Part shown: positions 47,458-58,654 of the stretch, piece by piece
How the letters are laid out: every line of letters begins with the position of its first letter
How positions within the stretch are numbered: position 1 is the stretch's first letter
Source: Magnetospirillum sp.
GTDB lineage: Bacteria; Pseudomonadota; Alphaproteobacteria; Rhodospirillales; Magnetospirillaceae
Length of the DNA stretch: 64,000 nt
Assembly: GCA_024707145.1 (NCBI GenBank)
Contig: JANQAI010000008.1
Coordinates: 434,001 to 498,000, forward strand
Direction of reading: 5' to 3'
Notes under the pieces: model-generated
The model's database searches: none
What the model saw: only the letters and a program-made list of their open reading frames with translations
Told to the model about the DNA's origin: nothing
Position numbers and translations under genes: made by a program

Positions 47458-49016
47458 ATGATACGAACCTCCCTCCCCCGTTGGGCCGAAGGCTTCCAGG
47501 CTTCCCTATCCCTGCTGTTCGCGCTGTCGCCGGCAGCGGCTGTCGCCTATGTGCAGTTCCAGGCCCCGGCGGGCCAGGTTTTCATCGCCCACCATCTGCA
47601 TGAAATCGCCATCACGGTGGCGGTGGCGGTCAGCCTGTTCCTGGCCTATCTGGCCTATCGCTGCCATCGGGATAGCGGCGAGCCGCTGACCCGGCATCTG
47701 GCCCTGGGCTTCTTCGGCTTTGCCGTGGTCTATGCGCCGCATGGGGCGCTGACCTTCATGGCCCAGCATCAACCGGCGCTGTTCCTGCTGTGGGGCCCGG
47801 CCTCGCGGCTGGTCATGGCCACCTACGTATTGCGCGGCCTGCTGGCCCCCCGTGCTGCCGCCCGGCCGCGCCGGCCGCCCCCTGGTGGCCGGACATGCTG
47901 GGCATCGGCGCCGTCATGGCGATGGTGGCCTGGATCACCCTAGTCCAGACGGAGCTCTTTCCCTCCGCCCGCATCGCCATGGAAGCCATGGCCGGCCTGA
48001 TCAGCCTGACCGGCCTGGTGGTGCTGCTGATCACCCGCGCCACCGGCCCCATCCTGTGGTTCCACGCGGTGGCATTGATCTGGTTCGCCCTGGCCTCGGG
48101 GGCCTTCCTGCTGGCCAAGCCGTGGAACACCCAGTGGTGGCTGGCCCATGCCATCAGCGCCGCCGGCTTCCTGCTGCTGGGCTGGGGGGTGGCGCATGTC
48201 TTCCGCACCGGCCAGAGCTTCAGCGCCTTCTACAGCCCCGAGCGGCTGTTCTCGCTGCTGTCCAACGCCGAACGGCTGGCCGGCGAATTGCGCGACGCCA
48301 AAGAGGGGGCCGAGCGCAGCGAACGCACCAAATCCACCTTCCTGGCCGCCGCCAGCCACGACCTGCGCCAGCCGGCCCAGGCGCTGGCCCTGTTCACCGC
48401 GGCGCTGCGGGTGCAATTACAGGACGACCACCCGGCCGCCCGCGTCCTGCCTTACATGGAGGACGCCACCACCGCCTTGCAGACCATCCTGGACGGCTTG
48501 CTGGACGTGTCGCGCCTGGATGCCGGCATGATTGCCGCCCAGTTGGCCGACGTGGAACTGGCGCCGCTGCTGGCCCAGGCCGGCGACCGGGCGCGGACGC
48601 AGATTTGCGCCATGGGCAAGCCGCTGGACATCCACATCGAGGACAGCCCATTGGTGGCCCGCGCGGATCCGACGCTGCTGCAGCGGACCGTGGGCAATCT
48701 GGTGGACAATGCGGTGAAGTTCAGCGAGCACGGCCGCATCGACCTGACGGCACGGCGCGACGGCGACACCATCCGCATCAGCGTCGCCGATTCCGGCCCC
48801 GGCGTGCCGGCGGACAAGCAGCGGGCCATCTTCGAAGAATTCGTCCAGCTGGACAATTCCGAGCGCGACCGCAGCAAGGGCCTGGGTCTGGGGCTGGCCA
48901 TCGCCCGGCGGCTGGCGGCGCTGATGGGCGGCCGCATGGGGGTGAACAGCCGTCCCGGCGAAGGCGCCGTATTCTGGATCGAGGTCCCCGCCGCGCCCGG
49001 TTCGCCGCCGCCCTGA
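47458..49016 (+). CDS. Membrane sensor histidine kinase, frameshifted
   Basis: The first frame encodes several hydrophobic segments (ASLSLLFALSPAAAVAYVQF, EIAITVAVAVSLFLAYLAYR, HLALGFFGFAVVYAPHGALT). The second adds more helices, then the kinase core: AAASHDLRQPAQALALFTAA, NLVDNAVKFS, DSGPGVPADKQRAIFEEF and KGLGLGLAIARRL. The frames meet between the C6 run (47846-47851) and a C5 run near 47878; one extra C would join them, giving about 519 residues. The upstream start is uncertain. The core closely matches the CHASE kinase at the left end of the window. No response regulator adjoins. Confidence 0.82.
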
Positions 49017-49131
49017 TCATACGGCCATGCCGCCGCAAGGCGGCGCCCCCCAGCCTTCCTGTTCGACGTCACAATCTCGCCACCACTTGCGGCTAAACCG
49101 AAAGCGCGAGACGTGCTAAGACCGCAAGGCC

Positions 49132-50415
49132 ATGGAAGTTCACCATCCCGAATTGACCGCCGCCGCCCTGGTCGCCCTTGCCGCATTGATGTGCGGCGTG
49201 GTGATGACCCGTTTTCGGCAACCCGCCATCGTCGGCTACATCCTGGCCGGCGTGGTGCTGGGCCCGTCGGGACTGGCGCTGGTATCCAACCGCGACGCCA
49301 TCGGCACCCTGGCCGAATTCGGCGTGCTCATGCTGTTGTTCGTGGTCGGGATCGAGCTGGACATCCGCCGCTTCGTCCAGGGCTGGCGGGTGGCCCTGTT
49401 CACCACCGCCATCCAGATCGCCGGCTCGGTGGGCACGGCGCTGCTGCTGCGCCAGGCGCTGGGCTGGAGCTTCGGCCTGGCCATGGTGCTGGGCTTCGCC
49501 GTGGCGGTGTCATCCACCGCCGTGGTGATCAAGATGCTGGAAAGCTCGGGCGACCTGGACAAGCCGGTGGGGCGTTCCGTCATCGGCATCCTGATCGCCC
49601 AGGACATGGCCGTGGTGCCCATGATGCTGTTCCTGGGCGGCCTGGAGCGCAAGGGCATCATGCCCATGGACCTGTTCAAAGTAGTGTTCTCGGTGGTGTT
49701 CCTGGTAGCGCTATTCTGGCTGCTGCTGAGGCGCAAGCTGCGCCTGCCCATCAGCGAGCGGCTGGCCCGCTCGGGCGAACTGGGGCCGCTCAGCGCCCTG
49801 GTGTGGTGCTTCGGCGCCGCCGCCCTGTCCGGCCTGATGGACCTGTCGCCGGCCTATGGCGCCTTTCTGGCCGGCGTGGTCATCGGCAACTCGGCCCAGC
49901 GCGAAACCATCCTGAAGAACGCCGCCCCCGTGCAGAGCGTGCTGCTGATGGTGTTCTTCCTGTCCATCGGGCTGCTGCTGGATTTCAAGTTCATCTGGAA
50001 GAACCTGGGCCAGGTGCTGACCCTGCTGCTCATGGTCACCCTGTTCAAGTCCATGCTGAATGTGGTGGCGTTGCGCCTGCTGCGGCAGAACTGGCACGAT
50101 TCCTTCTTCGCCGGCGTGGTGCTGGCACAGATCGGCGAGTTCAGCTTCCTGCTGGCCGAAGTGGGCAAGGCCGGCCGCCTGATCACCGCCACCGAAACCA
50201 AGCTGGTGGTGGCGGTGACCGTGCTGTCGCTGGTGCTGTCGCCGTTCTGGCTGTTCACCATGCGCCGCCTGCACCGGGTTGCCGAAGCGGGCTCCACCTC
50301 ATTGCGCGGCCTGCTGACTTCGCTCTATGGCCGCGAGGCCAAGGCCATTGCCAGTACCCTCGGCAAGGGACGCAAGCTGCTGCCGAAGCCGGCCAAAGGG
50401 GAAAGCAGTGCCTGA
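49132..50415 (+). CDS. CPA2-family cation:proton antiporter
   Basis: The 427-residue membrane protein has about 12 helices with FRQPAIVGYILAGVVLGPSG, MLLFVVGIELDIRRFVQGWR, VAVSSTAVVIKMLESSGDLD, GRSVIGILIAQDMAVVPMML (QD pair) and AYGAFLAGVVIGNS. A short charged tail follows and no RCK domain. It resembles the membrane part of KefB/YbaL. It overlaps rnhB by 8 bases. Confidence 0.9.
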   Translation: MEVHHPELTAAALVALAALMCGVVMTRFRQPAIVGYILAGVVLGPSGLALVSNRDAIGTLAEFGVLMLLFVVGIELDIRRFVQGWRVALFTTAIQIAGSVGTALLLRQALGWSFGLAMVLGFAVAVSSTAVVIKMLESSGDLDKPVGRSVIGILIAQDMAVVPMMLFLGGLERKGIMPMDLFKVVFSVVFLVALFWLLLRRKLRLPISERLARSGELGPLSALVWCFGAAALSGLMDLSPAYGAFLAGVVIGNSAQRETILKNAAPVQSVLLMVFFLSIGLLLDFKFIWKNLGQVLTLLLMVTLFKSMLNVVALRLLRQNWHDSFFAGVVLAQIGEFSFLLAEVGKAGRLITATETKLVVAVTVLSLVLSPFWLFTMRRLHRVAEAGSTSLRGLLTSLYGREAKAIASTLGKGRKLLPKPAKGESSA

Positions 50416-51031
50416 CCTGTCGCTGGAAGCCTCGCTGGGCGGCGTGGTCGCCGGCATCGACGAAGTGGGGCGCGGCCCCCTGGCCGGGCCGGTGATCGCG
50501 GCGGCGGTAATCATCGATCCCGCCACCCTGCCCGCCAGGCTGGCCGAGGAACTGGACGATTCCAAGAAGCTGTCGGCCAGGAAACGCAATGCCCTGGCCA
50601 CCCTGGTATTGGACAGCTGCCGGTGCGGCTTCGGCGAGGCCACCGTCGCCGAGATCGACCGGATGAACATCCTGAAGGCCACCTTCCTGGCCATGGAACG
50701 GGCGCTGGAGGCGCTGGAGGCGCTGGAGGCGCTGGGCCGCCCGGTGGACCACGCCCTGGTGGATGGCAACCAAGTCCCGCCCCTGGGCTGCAAGGTGCGT
50801 TGCGTGGTGGGCGGCGACGGGCTTTCCCTGTCTATCGCCGCCGCCTCGGTCATCGCCAAGGTCCGCCGCGACCGCCTGATGGCCGAACTGGCCCTGCGCC
50901 ATCCCGGCTATGGCTGGGAAAAGAACGCCGGCTACGGCACCGCCCAGCATCTGGACGCCCTGCGCCGCCTGGGTCCCACTCCCCACCACCGCTCCAGCTT
51001 CGCGCCCGTCGCGCAATTAAGCCTGTTGTAG
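50408..51031 (+). CDS. rnhB: Ribonuclease HII
   Basis: The 207-residue enzyme has the catalytic IDEVGRGPLAGPVIAAAVI (Asp and Glu), LDDSKKLSARKR, LVDGNQVPPL, the later IAAASVIAKVRRDRLM and the substrate-sensing YGWEKNAGYGT. It removes RNA from RNA-DNA hybrids and single ribonucleotides. It starts with GTG at 50408 inside the antiporter's 3' end. A 9-base tandem repeat inserts ALEALEALEAL near residue 100. Confidence 0.94.
   Translation: MPDLSLEASLGGVVAGIDEVGRGPLAGPVIAAAVIIDPATLPARLAEELDDSKKLSARKRNALATLVLDSCRCGFGEATVAEIDRMNILKATFLAMERALEALEALEALGRPVDHALVDGNQVPPLGCKVRCVVGGDGLSLSIAAASVIAKVRRDRLMAELALRHPGYGWEKNAGYGTAQHLDALRRLGPTPHHRSSFAPVAQLSLL
50702..50737 (+). repeat. Tandem 9-base repeat within rnhB
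   Basis: GCGCTGGAG is repeated three times and followed by GCGCTGGG, encoding A-L-E units. It lies in a helix between active-site motifs where most RNase HII proteins vary in length. Confidence 0.8.
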
Positions 51032-51037
51032 GCCCGC

Positions 51038-51409
51038 TCAGGCCGGAAGGCGATCCTCGGCACCGTGGGCCAGGGCGTCCCACAACGCCAGGCCGCCCAC
51101 CGCCAAGCCGACCACCACGTGGTTCCACAAGGCGGCGGCGTTCTCGGCGCCGGCGAAGCCCATCACCCAGGGCGACACCAGCAGCCACAGCCCCAGGATG
51201 ACGTTGACCCATTCCTGCCAGACGGCGAACAGGATCAGCGCCGAAACCGACACCGCCGCCACCACGACGCCCAGCACCCAGGAATTCCAGGCGGCCGAGC
51301 GCAGCTCGGCATAGCCCAGGACCCAGGGTGCCACGAACAGCCATATGCCCAGCGCCAGATTGGCCCAATCCTGCCAGTGGCGCCTCATTCCGTGCGGTCC
51401 GATCGGCAT
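51038..51409 (-). CDS. SPW-repeat membrane protein
   Basis: The 123-residue protein has four hydrophobic helices arranged as two SPW units: DWANLALGIWLFVAPWVLGY and EWVNVILGLWLLVSPWVMGF. Each is followed by a second helix (WVLGVVVAAVSVSALILFAV, NHVVVGLAVGGLALWDALAH). The motif W-x-N-x-x-L-G-x-W-L/P-W defines the family, whose function is unknown. It is divergent from ccrM across a GANTC-rich gap. Confidence 0.87.
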   Translation of the reverse strand: MPIGPHGMRRHWQDWANLALGIWLFVAPWVLGYAELRSAAWNSWVLGVVVAAVSVSALILFAVWQEWVNVILGLWLLVSPWVMGFAGAENAAALWNHVVVGLAVGGLALWDALAHGAEDRLPA

Positions 51410-51495
51410 GCCCGCTCTCCCTGTTTGCCCTTCATTGCGGCCATGTGGGCGGGGGGCAAACGGGCAGCAATAATCCCCTCGGACGATGCGCTTCC

Positions 51496-52927
<1,432 letters not shown>

Positions 52928-52928
52928 A

Positions 52929-53684
52929 TCACCGGAGCTCACCGTTCAGGCGCTTGTCCAGGATGGACTTGGCGTCGATGCGCGCCAGCCCGTCGTTGAA
53001 CAGGGCGGCCATACGCCGCCCGGCTTCGTCGTTGCGGAAGCAGACGTAGAGGTCCTTGCTTTCCAGCAGGCGCTGGTTGAACTGCAGCGCCGATTCGGTC
53101 CCGCTCAGAGCGGGGTCGTTCTTTATCAGATAGCTCATCACGTTGCGGTCGATCACCGCCAGACGGACCCGGCCGGCCTGCAATTTCCTCAGGTTCAACG
53201 GGTCGCTTTGGGTCGGCTCGATCTTAAATCCCCCCGCCTTGGCGCGGCGGTCGAACTCCTCGGTGTTGACGTAGCCCAACACCGTGCCGATGGTGATCCC
53301 GGCCAGATCGTCCAAAGTGGACCAGTTCATCGGCTCGGCCTTGCGTTCGGCAAAGCCGAGCGGACCGCTGCCCACCGGCCGGGAAAACACGAAATCACGC
53401 GCGATCTCAGAGGAATAATATTCGGGAAAATACCCGACATAATGGCTGTCGTTCTTGGCATTGAAGACCGCCCGGTTCCAAGGCAGGTAATCGACCACGA
53501 GCGTATGGCCCACCGCCTTGAACGCCTGCCGCACCACCTCTTCGACGGCACCATGGGGCTCGTTCGCCATCGTGTAGGGGGGCCAGTCGAGCGAGGTCAT
53601 GTAGACCAGACTGTCGGCGCGCGCCGCGCCGCCGGCCAGCATCCCGGCCAAGCCAGCCGCCAGGACCATCAAGCGCACGCGCAT
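52929..53684 (-). CDS. Periplasmic amino-acid-type solute-binding protein
   Basis: The 251-residue protein has a signal peptide (LMVLAAGLAGMLAGGAARAD) and the family 3 solute-binding (SBP_bac_3) fold: DWPPYTMANEPHGAVEEVVR, DFVFSRPVGSGPLGFAERKA, LAGITIGTVLGYVNTEEFD and LAVIDRNVMSYLIKNDPAL. No ABC permease or ATPase gene adjoins, so it may feed a distant transporter or a sensor. It is convergent with the lipoyl gene. ATG 53684 is set by the signal peptide. Confidence 0.87.
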   Translation of the reverse strand: MRVRLMVLAAGLAGMLAGGAARADSLVYMTSLDWPPYTMANEPHGAVEEVVRQAFKAVGHTLVVDYLPWNRAVFNAKNDSHYVGYFPEYYSSEIARDFVFSRPVGSGPLGFAERKAEPMNWSTLDDLAGITIGTVLGYVNTEEFDRRAKAGGFKIEPTQSDPLNLRKLQAGRVRLAVIDRNVMSYLIKNDPALSGTESALQFNQRLLESKDLYVCFRNDEAGRRMAALFNDGLARIDAKSILDKRLNGELR

Positions 53685-53844
53685 GTCCGTATCTCCGCGA
53701 TCTTCCGGGACAATAATGCCTATGATATCCCTCATTGGTGCGTCTTACGCACATGAAGCTTTGTTTGCCGCGCGCAATCATTGACCTGTCCCCACGCGGG
53801 GCTTAGTTTTCCGCTCTTTCCCCAACCGTCAGAGTACCTCGATC

Positions 53845-55431
53845 ATGTCCGACCTTTCCGACCTCGCCCGCAACGCCACCGCCTGGCCGTTCCAGGAAGC
53901 CAAGGCCCTGCTGGACGAGCGTTTGGCCGGCAAAACCCCGGACAAGGGCTTCGTGCTGTTCGAGACCGGCTACGGTCCGTCGGGCCTGCCGCATATCGGC
54001 ACCTTCGGCGAGGTGGCGCGCACCACCATGGTGCGCAACGCGCTGAAGGTGCTGGCGCCCGAGCTGCCCAGCAAGCTGTTCGCCTTTTCCGACGACATGG
54101 ACGGCCTGCGCAAGGTCCCGGACAACATCCCGAACCCCGAGATCGTGCGCCCCCACCTGGGCAAGCCGCTGACCCAGGTGCCCGACCCGTTCGGCACCCA
54201 CGACAGTTTTGGCGCCCACAACAACGCCCGCCTGCGCGCCTTCCTGGACGCCTTTGGCTTCGAATACGAATTCCAGTCGGCCACCGAATGGTACAAGGCC
54301 GGCAAGTTCGACGCCGCCAAGCTGCGCATCCTGGAATGCTATGACGAGGTCATCAACGTCATCCTGCCGACCCTGGGCGACGAGCGGCGCGCCACCTATT
54401 CGCCATTCCTGCCGGTGTGCCCCGAGACCGGCATCGTGCTGCAGGTGCCGGTGGTGGAGCGCGACGTCAAGGCCGGCACCATCGTTTACAAGCGCGACGA
54501 CGGCAAGCTGGTGGAGACCCCGGTCACCGGCGCGCACTGCAAGATGCAGTGGAAGGCCGACTGGGCCATGCGCTGGTACGCCTTGGGCGTGGATTACGAG
54601 ATGAGCGGCAAGGACCTGATCCCGTCGGTGGAGCTGTCGGGCCGCATCTGCCGCATCCTGGGCGGTACCCCGCCCATGAACCTGACCTACGAGCTGTTCC
54701 TGGACGACAAGGGCCAGAAGATCTCCAAGTCCAAGGGCAATGGCCTGGCGGTGGAGGACTGGCTGAAATACGCCCCCGACGCCAGCCTGGCCCTGTTCAT
54801 GTACCAGAAGCCCAAGGCGGCCAAGCGGCTGTATTTCGACGTGATTCCGCGCTCGGTGGACGACTACCTGACCTATCTCGGCAAGTTCGAGACCGAGGAG
54901 ACTACCAAGCGCCTGGACAATCCCGCTTGGCACATCCACAACGGCAAGCCGCCGAAGGAAGAGGCGCACCTGTCGTTCAGCATCCTGCTGAACCTGGCCT
55001 CGGTGTGCAATTCCGACGACAAGGCGGTGCTGTGGGGCTTCATCAAGCGCTATGCCCCCGGCGCCAGCCCGGAAACCGCCCCCATCCTGGACAAGCTGGT
55101 GGAAGGCGCCGTCGCCTACTACCAGGACTTCGTCAAGCCGGCCAAGAAGTACCGCGCCGCCACCGCCGACGAGGCTCAGGCCTTCGCCGACCTCAAGGCC
55201 AAGCTTCAGGCCCTGCCCACCGACGCCTCGGCCGAGGACCTGCAGAACGCCGTGTACGAGATCGGCAAGCGCGACGCCTTCCCCGAGCTGAAGGCCTGGT
55301 TCAAGGCCTGCTACGAGGTGCTCCTGGGCCAGGACCAGGGGCCGCGCATGGGCAGCTTCATCCAACTGTATGGCGTGGACAACACCATCGCCCTACTGGA
55401 CAAGGCCATCAACGGACAGTCCATGGCCTGA
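53845..55431 (+). CDS. lysS: Class I lysyl-tRNA synthetase
   Basis: The 528-residue class I enzyme is unrelated to the usual bacterial class II LysRS. It has the HIGH-type motif [19 protein letters not shown] near residue 45 and KMSKS-type [17 protein letters not shown] near residue 293. Other archaeal/alphaproteobacterial LysRS-I stretches are [19 protein letters not shown] and [20 protein letters not shown]. It charges tRNA-Lys. It is followed by a strong terminator. Confidence 0.96.
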   Translation: MSDLSDLARNATAWPFQEAKALLDERLAGKTPDKGFVLFETGYGPSGLPHIGTFGEVARTTMVRNALKVLAPELPSKLFAFSDDMDGLRKVPDNIPNPEIVRPHLGKPLTQVPDPFGTHDSFGAHNNARLRAFLDAFGFEYEFQSATEWYKAGKFDAAKLRILECYDEVINVILPTLGDERRATYSPFLPVCPETGIVLQVPVVERDVKAGTIVYKRDDGKLVETPVTGAHCKMQWKADWAMRWYALGVDYEMSGKDLIPSVELSGRICRILGGTPPMNLTYELFLDDKGQKISKSKGNGLAVEDWLKYAPDASLALFMYQKPKAAKRLYFDVIPRSVDDYLTYLGKFETEETTKRLDNPAWHIHNGKPPKEEAHLSFSILLNLASVCNSDDKAVLWGFIKRYAPGASPETAPILDKLVEGAVAYYQDFVKPAKKYRAATADEAQAFADLKAKLQALPTDASAEDLQNAVYEIGKRDAFPELKAWFKACYEVLLGQDQGPRMGSFIQLYGVDNTIALLDKAINGQSMA

Positions 55432-55453
55432 GCCCGCGCCGGGTCGATCGAAG

Positions 55454-55489
55454 GGCCGCGTCCCACCGGGGGCGCGGCCTTTTTCTTTC
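55454..55489 (+). terminator. Rho-independent terminator after lysS
   Basis: GGCCGCG (55454-55460) pairs with CGCGGCC (55473-55479) and is followed by TTTTTCTTT. It lies 22 bases after the lysS stop. The rest of the 310-base gap before the globin sensor gene contains only the CGCAT cluster below and a ribosome-binding site. Confidence 0.88.
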
Positions 55490-55501
55490 CTATGAGAAAA
55501 A

Positions 55502-55528
55502 CGCATTTCGCGCATGCGCATAGCGCAT
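55502..55528 (+). promoter_or_regulatory. Cluster of CGCAT motifs upstream of the globin-coupled chemoreceptor
   Basis: CGCAT occurs at 55502, 55511, 55517 and 55524, including the palindrome ATGCGCAT (55514-55521). The dense repeat about 215 bases upstream of the chemoreceptor start looks like a regulatory site; the binding protein is unknown. Confidence 0.35.
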
Positions 55529-55741
55529 GTGTTCATGGACGGGCATCTGGCGGCCGGGAATATCTCTCGGTTCCCGGCCGCTTCCATGGCCTATGCCAAA
55601 CGGCCACCGCCATACATCTCCCGCTTGCATATGGTCCATTACAGCCTTCCCCCCTACTGGTTTTGCTTGAACGCGAGCACACCTTTCGCATTAGGCTGCA
55701 CGACAAGATGGGCGCAACCATCGCAGGGAGAGGACTACGTC

Positions 55742-57079
55742 ATGTACGACATGAACGAACGCCTGGACTTCATCCGTTTCTCTCAAGACGATCGCGAGGC
55801 GCTGCGCCGCTTCCGGGAAATCGTCGAGCCAAACATCGACGATATCCTTGAGGCCTTCTACTCGCACATTTCACGCCATCCCTCGGTCAGCCGCTTCTTC
55901 AGCAACGAACAGCACATGGCGCACGCCAAGAAGGCCCAGCGCACCCATTGGTTAAATCTTTTCTCGGCGACTTTCGACCAGAACTACTTCCATTCGGTGC
56001 GGGAGATCGGCCGTACCCATAGCCGCATCGGCCTGGAACCGCGCTGGTATATCGGCGGCTATTCCCTGGTGCTGGCCGATCTGCTGGCGGTGGCCGCCCG
56101 CATGCCCCGCCCCTGGCTGCTGAAATCCCAGGCGAAGCCATCGCTGGAGGCCACCCTGTCGGTCATCAGCCGGGCGGTCCTGCTGGACATCGAACTGGCC
56201 TTGTCGGTTTACCTGGACGAGGAAAAAGCCACCCATGACCGCTTCGTCGAGCGGATCGGCGACGAATTCAGTTCGTCGGTGCTGAACATCGTCACCTCAC
56301 TGAAATCCGAAGCCGGCACCATCGGCGACGACGCGACGCAACTGCACGTGGCCGCCAACGACGCCGGCGACCGCGCCCGTGCAGTCGCCGATGCCTCGCT
56401 GAGCGCCAGCGCCAACGTACAGATGGTCGCCTCGGCCATCGAGGAGATGGCCGTGTCCATCCGCGAAATCTCGTCGCACCTGTCGCGCCAAGTGAGCATC
56501 TCGACCACCGCCATGGAGAGCGGCCGCCACGCCGATGAGCAAGCCCACGGCCTGACCGACTGCGCCCAGCGCATCGGCGATGCGGTCAAGCTGATCAGCG
56601 ACGTGGCCGCCCAAACCAATCTGCTGGCGCTGAACGCCACCATCGAGGCGGCCCGCGCCGGCGAGGCCGGCAAGGGCTTCGCCGTGGTCGCCCACGAGGT
56701 CAAGGCCCTGGCCAACCAGGTGGCCCGCGCCACCGCCGAAATCGGCCAACTGGTGAATGAAGTGCGCTCGGTCGCCGTCGCCACCGCCGCCTCGATCCAG
56801 CAGGTGACCGGCACCATCGGCCAGTTGGACGAGGCCACCGGCGCCATCGCCACCGCCGTCGAACAGCAATCGGCGGCCACCCGCACCATCGCCGAGAACG
56901 TGCATCAGGCGGTGACCTGTACCGAGACGGTGACCAGCAACATCAGCCAGGTGCGCGACGTGGTGCAGATGACCGAACGATGCGCCGATTCCACCCGCTC
57001 CGGCGTCTCCGCCCTGGCGTCCCAGGCCTGCCACCTGCACACCGAGGTCAATGCCTTCATCGGCAAGCTGCGCGCTTAA
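55742..57079 (+). CDS. Globin-coupled chemotaxis sensor (HemAT-like)
   Basis: The 445-residue soluble receptor has an N-terminal protoglobin domain (about 1-165). Its haem-binding region [20 protein letters not shown] contains the proximal histidine and the family's I-G-L-x-P-x-W-Y signature. A linker leads to an MCP signalling domain with the tip [20 protein letters not shown]. No membrane helix is present. Relatives bind O2 at haem and steer aerotaxis. AGGGAG before ATG 55742 sets the start; upstream codons in the same frame look non-coding. Confidence 0.92.
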   Translation: MYDMNERLDFIRFSQDDREALRRFREIVEPNIDDILEAFYSHISRHPSVSRFFSNEQHMAHAKKAQRTHWLNLFSATFDQNYFHSVREIGRTHSRIGLEPRWYIGGYSLVLADLLAVAARMPRPWLLKSQAKPSLEATLSVISRAVLLDIELALSVYLDEEKATHDRFVERIGDEFSSSVLNIVTSLKSEAGTIGDDATQLHVAANDAGDRARAVADASLSASANVQMVASAIEEMAVSIREISSHLSRQVSISTTAMESGRHADEQAHGLTDCAQRIGDAVKLISDVAAQTNLLALNATIEAARAGEAGKGFAVVAHEVKALANQVARATAEIGQLVNEVRSVAVATAASIQQVTGTIGQLDEATGAIATAVEQQSAATRTIAENVHQAVTCTETVTSNISQVRDVVQMTERCADSTRSGVSALASQACHLHTEVNAFIGKLRA

Positions 57080-57121
57080 AGAGGCGTGCCCTAAATCTGC
57101 CTGCCGTTCCCGAGCTCTTTT

Positions 57122-57238
57122 CCGTCATCGCCGGGCTTGACCCGGCGATCCACGCGTCGCCGCACAAAATCCGTTGGGGATAGTGGGTTAGGCGGTTCCA
57201 CGTGGATGCGCGGATCAAGTCCGCGCATGACGAGAGGG
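57122..57238. repeat. REP-like paired palindromes (CGGGCTTG family)
   Basis: CGTCATCGCCGGGCTTGACC with CGGCGATCCACG and, inverted, GTGGATGCGCGGATCAAGTC with CGCGCATGACG form two facing hairpins about 50 bases apart. They lie between convergent genes. The remaining bases of the 321-base gap 57080-57400 show no gene. Confidence 0.8.
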
Positions 57239-57400
57239 ACGGAACCAACGAGCCAGATTTAAGGCTCGTTGCCCCAGCAGCATTCCTTCAAGGTCCTGGG
57301 CACGGCCCCGGGGGTGGCTTGCGTCGGGTGTAACTGGTATTGCAGCCCTTGGCCCCCAAGGGCGTCGCACCCGAACCGCGCCCGCCCGTCATATGGGATT

Positions 57401-58432
57401 TCACATCACCGGCGGCAGGTCGTAATCGTCGCGGAATACCGCGTTGCCGTTGTCGCGGATGACCGCCAGGCAGGCATCGACGACCGCCGGGTCGTAGGCG
57501 GTGCCCGCCCTGTCCTGGATTTCCTTGAGCGCCGCGTCCAGGCCCAGCGATGGCCGGTAGGGGCGGTGACTGCTGATGGCCTCGACCACGTCGGCGACCG
57601 CCAGGATGCGGGCCTCCAGGATGATCTCCTCGCCCCTCAGGCCGGCGGGATAGCCGCTGCCGTCCAGGCGCTCGTGGTGCTCGCGGATCATGCGGGCGAT
57701 GGGCCAGGGGAAATCCACCCCGTCGACGATCTCGGCGCCCACGTTGGGGTGGGACTTGATGACGCCGAAGGCGGCGTCGGACAGCTTGCCCGGCCGCGAC
57801 AGGAAGTCCGACGGCACGTTGATCTTGCCCAGGTCATGGATCAGCGCACCGGTATGCAGTCCCTCCAGCCGGTCGGCGTCCAGGCCCATGCGCTCGCCGA
57901 TGGCCTGGGCCAGCTGCGCCACCCGGCGCTGGTGGCCGGCGGTGTAGGGGTCGCGCATCTCCAGCGTCAGCGACACCGCCTTCACCGTCTGCAACAGCAC
58001 CCGCTTCATGCGCTCGGCGGCCTGCTGGCGCTCGCGCTCGATGGCCTTGCGCTCCACCGCGTAGGTGATGGTGCGCGCGATCAGCTGGCCGTCGCCCTGG
58101 CCCTTGACCAGGTAGTCCTGGCAGCCGCGCTTGACCGCCGCCACCCCCACCGCCTCGTCGTTGAGGCCGGTGAACACGATGACCGGCAGGTCGGGAGCCA
58201 CCCGCCGCATGGCGTCGATGGTGGCCACACCGTGGGAATCGGGCAGCGACAGGTCCAGCAGGACCGCGTCGGGAACGTGCTCCCGCAACCACTCGGCCGC
58301 CTCGCGCAGGTCCTGCTTCCAGGTGATCTCGAACCCGCCCACCTCGGCCAGCAGCAACTGCACCAGCCGGGCGTCGCCGGGGTTGTCTTCCACCATGAGC
58401 ACCTTGGTGGGCGGGGATGAGGCGTCTCGCAT
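57401..58432 (-). CDS. Response regulator with HD-GYP domain
   Basis: The 343-residue protein has a receiver domain (VLMVEDNPGDARLVQLLLAE; phospho-Asp in AVLLDLSLPDSHG) joined by a short coiled linker to an HD-GYP domain. The latter has AGHQRRVAQLAQAIG, GALIHDLGKINVPSDFLSRP, IREHHERLDGSGYPAGLRGE and ILAVADVVEAISSHRPYRPS. It should hydrolyse cyclic-di-GMP when phosphorylated. No kinase gene is adjacent. Confidence 0.93.
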   Translation of the reverse strand: MRDASSPPTKVLMVEDNPGDARLVQLLLAEVGGFEITWKQDLREAAEWLREHVPDAVLLDLSLPDSHGVATIDAMRRVAPDLPVIVFTGLNDEAVGVAAVKRGCQDYLVKGQGDGQLIARTITYAVERKAIERERQQAAERMKRVLLQTVKAVSLTLEMRDPYTAGHQRRVAQLAQAIGERMGLDADRLEGLHTGALIHDLGKINVPSDFLSRPGKLSDAAFGVIKSHPNVGAEIVDGVDFPWPIARMIREHHERLDGSGYPAGLRGEEIILEARILAVADVVEAISSHRPYRPSLGLDAALKEIQDRAGTAYDPAVVDACLAVIRDNGNAVFRDDYDLPPVM

Positions 58433-58654
58433 GGCGGGCTCCGCGCCGGGTCTTCTACTTCCAAAGGGTAGTGCCGAACGATGCCCAAGGCTAGTTCGTC
58501 CGCAGGAGGGGCAGGCATGCAGGAAAGCCGATGCGGCAGGGCGCGGCCATAACGAGCACTATGACTGAAGATATTGCCTTTTTGGTTGCATGTTTTACCA
58601 TCCCGCCAGTCCATCGGGACACAATCCGGACTTCCGTCCGAAAAGAGGGGGGAC

